DNA of 64,000 bases from Roseitalea sp. MMSF_3546. GTDB taxonomy: Bacteria; Pseudomonadota; Alphaproteobacteria; Rhizobiales; Rhizobiaceae. The translations under genes were made by a program, and so were the position numbers. Positions within the stretch are counted from its first letter, which is position 1, and each line of letters begins with the position of its first letter. Below are positions 62,743-64,000 of the stretch, one piece after another. The stretch covers positions 1-64,000 of the forward strand of contig NZ_JASHKB010000016.1 of NCBI RefSeq assembly GCF_030732865.1. Reading direction: 5' to 3'. The notes under the pieces were generated by a model, which was not told the origin of the DNA, searched no databases, and saw only the letters and a program-made list of their open reading frames with translations.

Positions 62743-63216
62743 ATGATCAGCGCCGTCGTTTATGCAATCCTGATCGTTGTGGCGGGCGCATCGGGCGCCA
62801 TCTTCAAGCCCGGCGAATGGTACAAGGACCTTCGAAAGCCGGGCTGGACGCCGCCCGACTGGGCGTTTCCGGTGGTCTGGACGACGCTCTACCTGATGAT
62901 CGGGGCAGCGGGCTGGATCGTCTGGCGGGTCGACGGGTTCGGCATCGCCACCGTGCTGTGGGGTGCGCAACTGGTCTTCAACGCGGCCTGGTCGTACCTG
63001 TTCTTCGGAATCCGGCGGATGGACTGGGCTTTGGTCGATGCGGGCGCGATGTGGCTGACCATCGCCGCGTTCATCGTGCTGGCTTGGCCGGTTTCGCCGG
63101 TCGCCTCGCTCCTGTTCGTGCCCTATCTGGTCTGGGTGAGCGTGGCGTTCGCGCTCAACAAGCGGGTGATGGATCTCAATCCCGAGGCGATGGCGGCGGT
63201 GCGGACATCTTCGTGA
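62743..63216 (+). CDS. tspO: TspO/MBR family tryptophan-rich sensory protein
   Basis: A 157-residue five-helix membrane protein. The WYKDLRKPGWTPPDWAFPVVWTTLYLMIG stretch, W-rich helices and FNAAWSYLFFGIRRMDWALVD are diagnostic. TspO binds porphyrins; in Rhodobacter it tunes photosynthesis-gene expression to oxygen. GGAG lies seven bases before the ATG. Its closeness to hemN, fnrN and a bchP-like gene fits that role. Confidence 0.93.
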   Translation: MISAVVYAILIVVAGASGAIFKPGEWYKDLRKPGWTPPDWAFPVVWTTLYLMIGAAGWIVWRVDGFGIATVLWGAQLVFNAAWSYLFFGIRRMDWALVDAGAMWLTIAAFIVLAWPVSPVASLLFVPYLVWVSVAFALNKRVMDLNPEAMAAVRTSS

Positions 63217-63493
63217 AGGCGCGGTGGCGGAACCACAGTTCGCCAAGGTGCATCGCAAAGCCCAGCGACAGGAAGCCGGCGATGACGAGCGCGCCATGGC
63301 CGAGCAGCGCCGAACGCAGCGCGGCCATCAGCGCCAGTCCGGAGGCGGTGTTGAAGATCAGCGTGCGGCGCGCGGCCGGGGCGCGGTAGATGCCCAGAAA
63401 AAGGGCCAGTTCGAGCACCAGAACCACCATGGCGATCTCGGCCAGCCGGCCGGACGCGGCGATGGCGTTCAGCCAGTCGACAAGGGTGGTCAT
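63176..63493 (-). CDS. Hypothetical small membrane protein
   Basis: A 105-residue protein with three hydrophobic segments (about 19-35, 45-65 and 70-88). The ATG at 63493 begins the compact hydrophobic sequence; a longer reading enters the repeat region. Its 3' end overlaps the end of tspO by 41 bases in the opposite direction. I do not recognise the family. Confidence 0.65.
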   Translation of the reverse strand: MTTLVDWLNAIAASGRLAEIAMVVLVLELALFLGIYRAPAARRTLIFNTASGLALMAALRSALLGHGALVIAGFLSLGFAMHLGELWFRHRAFTKMSAPPPSPRD

Positions 63494-63540
63494 GGAGCGG
63501 GCTCGGCGCGGCTGTCTTCGTTTGGCCAAACGTGCCGGCA

Positions 63541-63700
63541 CCCCCCTCTGTCGGCTGCGCCGACATCTCCCCCACAAGGGGGGAGAGTGGCGCGGGGGTC
63601 GGTCTCACCGCCGTACTTGCAGACTTTGAACCCTGAGCTCGCTGCATGCTCCCCTCTCCCCCCTTGTGGGGGAGATGTCCCGAAGGGACACAGGGGGGTG
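63541..63700. repeat. Inverted pair of family-A palindromic repeats
   Basis: A forward copy (63541-63590, inner hairpin TGTCGGC-TGC-GCCGACA) and a reversed copy (63651-63700, inner hairpin TGTCCC-GAA-GGGACA) lie 60 bases apart between the small membrane protein and the bchP-like gene. The arrangement equals that at 39000-39120. Confidence 0.8.
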
Positions 63701-63744
63701 CTGTCGCCAGGCGAAACGCGAGCCCGCATCATGCCGATCGCTGT

Positions 63745-64000
63745 TCAGGTCGTGCGCGCGAGGCCGAGAAGCTGGGCGGTGTCCTTGACCATGATCTTGA
63801 GGTGGGCGAGCGGGTCACGGCGGACCAGCTTCTTGTTCAGATAGCCCTCCCAGGTCAGGCGCTGCACGTCCGGGTCGGCGCACATGGTCACGAATTTCTC
63901 GCGCCGCTTGTCGGAAGCATACCAGAAGTACTGCATCATGCCGAGGATGAAGAAGACCTTTCCGTGCTCCTTCATGAAGCGCTTGCGGGCCGTTGCCAGC
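63745..64000 (-). CDS. bchP: Geranylgeranyl reductase-like protein (BchP), C-terminal part
   Basis: The last 85 or so codons of a gene that continues beyond the window. The readable end LATARKRFMKEHGKVFFILGMMQYFWYASDKRREKFVTMC, then DPDVQRLTWEGYLNKKLVRRDPLAHLKI and LLGLA, matches my memory of the C-terminus of BchP/ChlP geranylgeranyl diphosphate reductases, which reduce the bacteriochlorophyll tail. The FAD-binding N-terminus is not in the window, so the identification rests on this end only. A related flavin reductase is the alternative. Confidence 0.7.
   Translation of the reverse strand, partial: LATARKRFMKEHGKVFFILGMMQYFWYASDKRREKFVTMCADPDVQRLTWEGYLNKKLVRRDPLAHLKIMVKDTAQLLGLARTT

Overview
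The window is high-GC DNA from an alphaproteobacterium, most likely of the order Hyphomicrobiales (Rhizobiales). The signs are a RirA-type iron regulator with its three conserved cysteines, a complete ccoNOQP-ccoGHIS (fixNOQP-fixGHIS) set under an FnrN regulator, a urease cluster, an extensin-like peptidase, a host-attachment family protein, and many palindromic intergenic repeats of the kind common in rhizobia. At the right edge a tspO gene is followed, after one small gene and a repeat pair, by what looks like the 3' end of bchP (geranylgeranyl reductase). The host may therefore be an aerobic anoxygenic phototroph, and the window may stop at the border of its photosynthesis cluster.

Layout from left to right. 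0.2-6.8 kb: a minus-strand operon with a DUF4212 subunit, a sodium:solute symporter, a CBS/DUF294 nucleotidyltransferase, a small membrane protein and a membrane-anchored PAS/DEDDh exonuclease. 7.3-9.9 kb: a 2H-phosphoesterase-fold protein and a TRAP permease pair with no binding protein. 10-13.6 kb: iron ABC permease, iron-binding protein and rirA, with a TGA-N9-TCA operator. 13.7-18.1 kb: AqpS-like aquaporin, glycerol kinase, metallo-beta-lactamase-fold hydrolase and a small XRE-regulator group. 18.1-20.8 kb: a first NMT1-type ABC importer. 21-31.3 kb: urease genes ureA, B, C, E, F and G in conserved order but split by unrelated genes: an HD alarmone-hydrolase-like gene, an LprI-like gene, an oppositely oriented secreted protein, a ParDE module, a tandem duplication of DUF29 and ParE genes, and cell-wall enzymes. 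No ureD is present.

31.4-39.8 kb holds the most unusual region. Creatininase-like and RidA genes face away from a second NMT1-type ABC importer operon. That operon continues with a cytosine-deaminase-like amidohydrolase, a GlcD-type FAD oxidase and two flavodoxin-fold NAD(P)H oxidoreductases. A near-perfect sigma-54 promoter precedes the importer gene, and a weaker sigma-54-like site precedes ureA. I read this as a nitrogen-limitation-controlled route that imports an N-heterocycle, breaks it down and passes ammonia or urea to the adjacent urease. The substrate is unknown.

39.9-50.7 kb: COG0523 GTPase plus WD40 protein, a dipeptide/oligopeptide-type ABC importer with two tandem binding proteins, and a class III aminotransferase. 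50.9-62.2 kb: the microaerobic respiration block (ccoS, I, H, G; ccoP, Q, O, N; hemerythrin; hemN; fnrN), with FNR boxes before ccoG and between ccoN and the hemerythrin gene. 62.2-64 kb: a structured intergenic region, tspO, a small membrane protein, a repeat pair and the bchP-like end. I saw no rRNA, tRNA, insertion sequence or CRISPR array. Most very long ORFs opposite these genes are GC-driven shadows.
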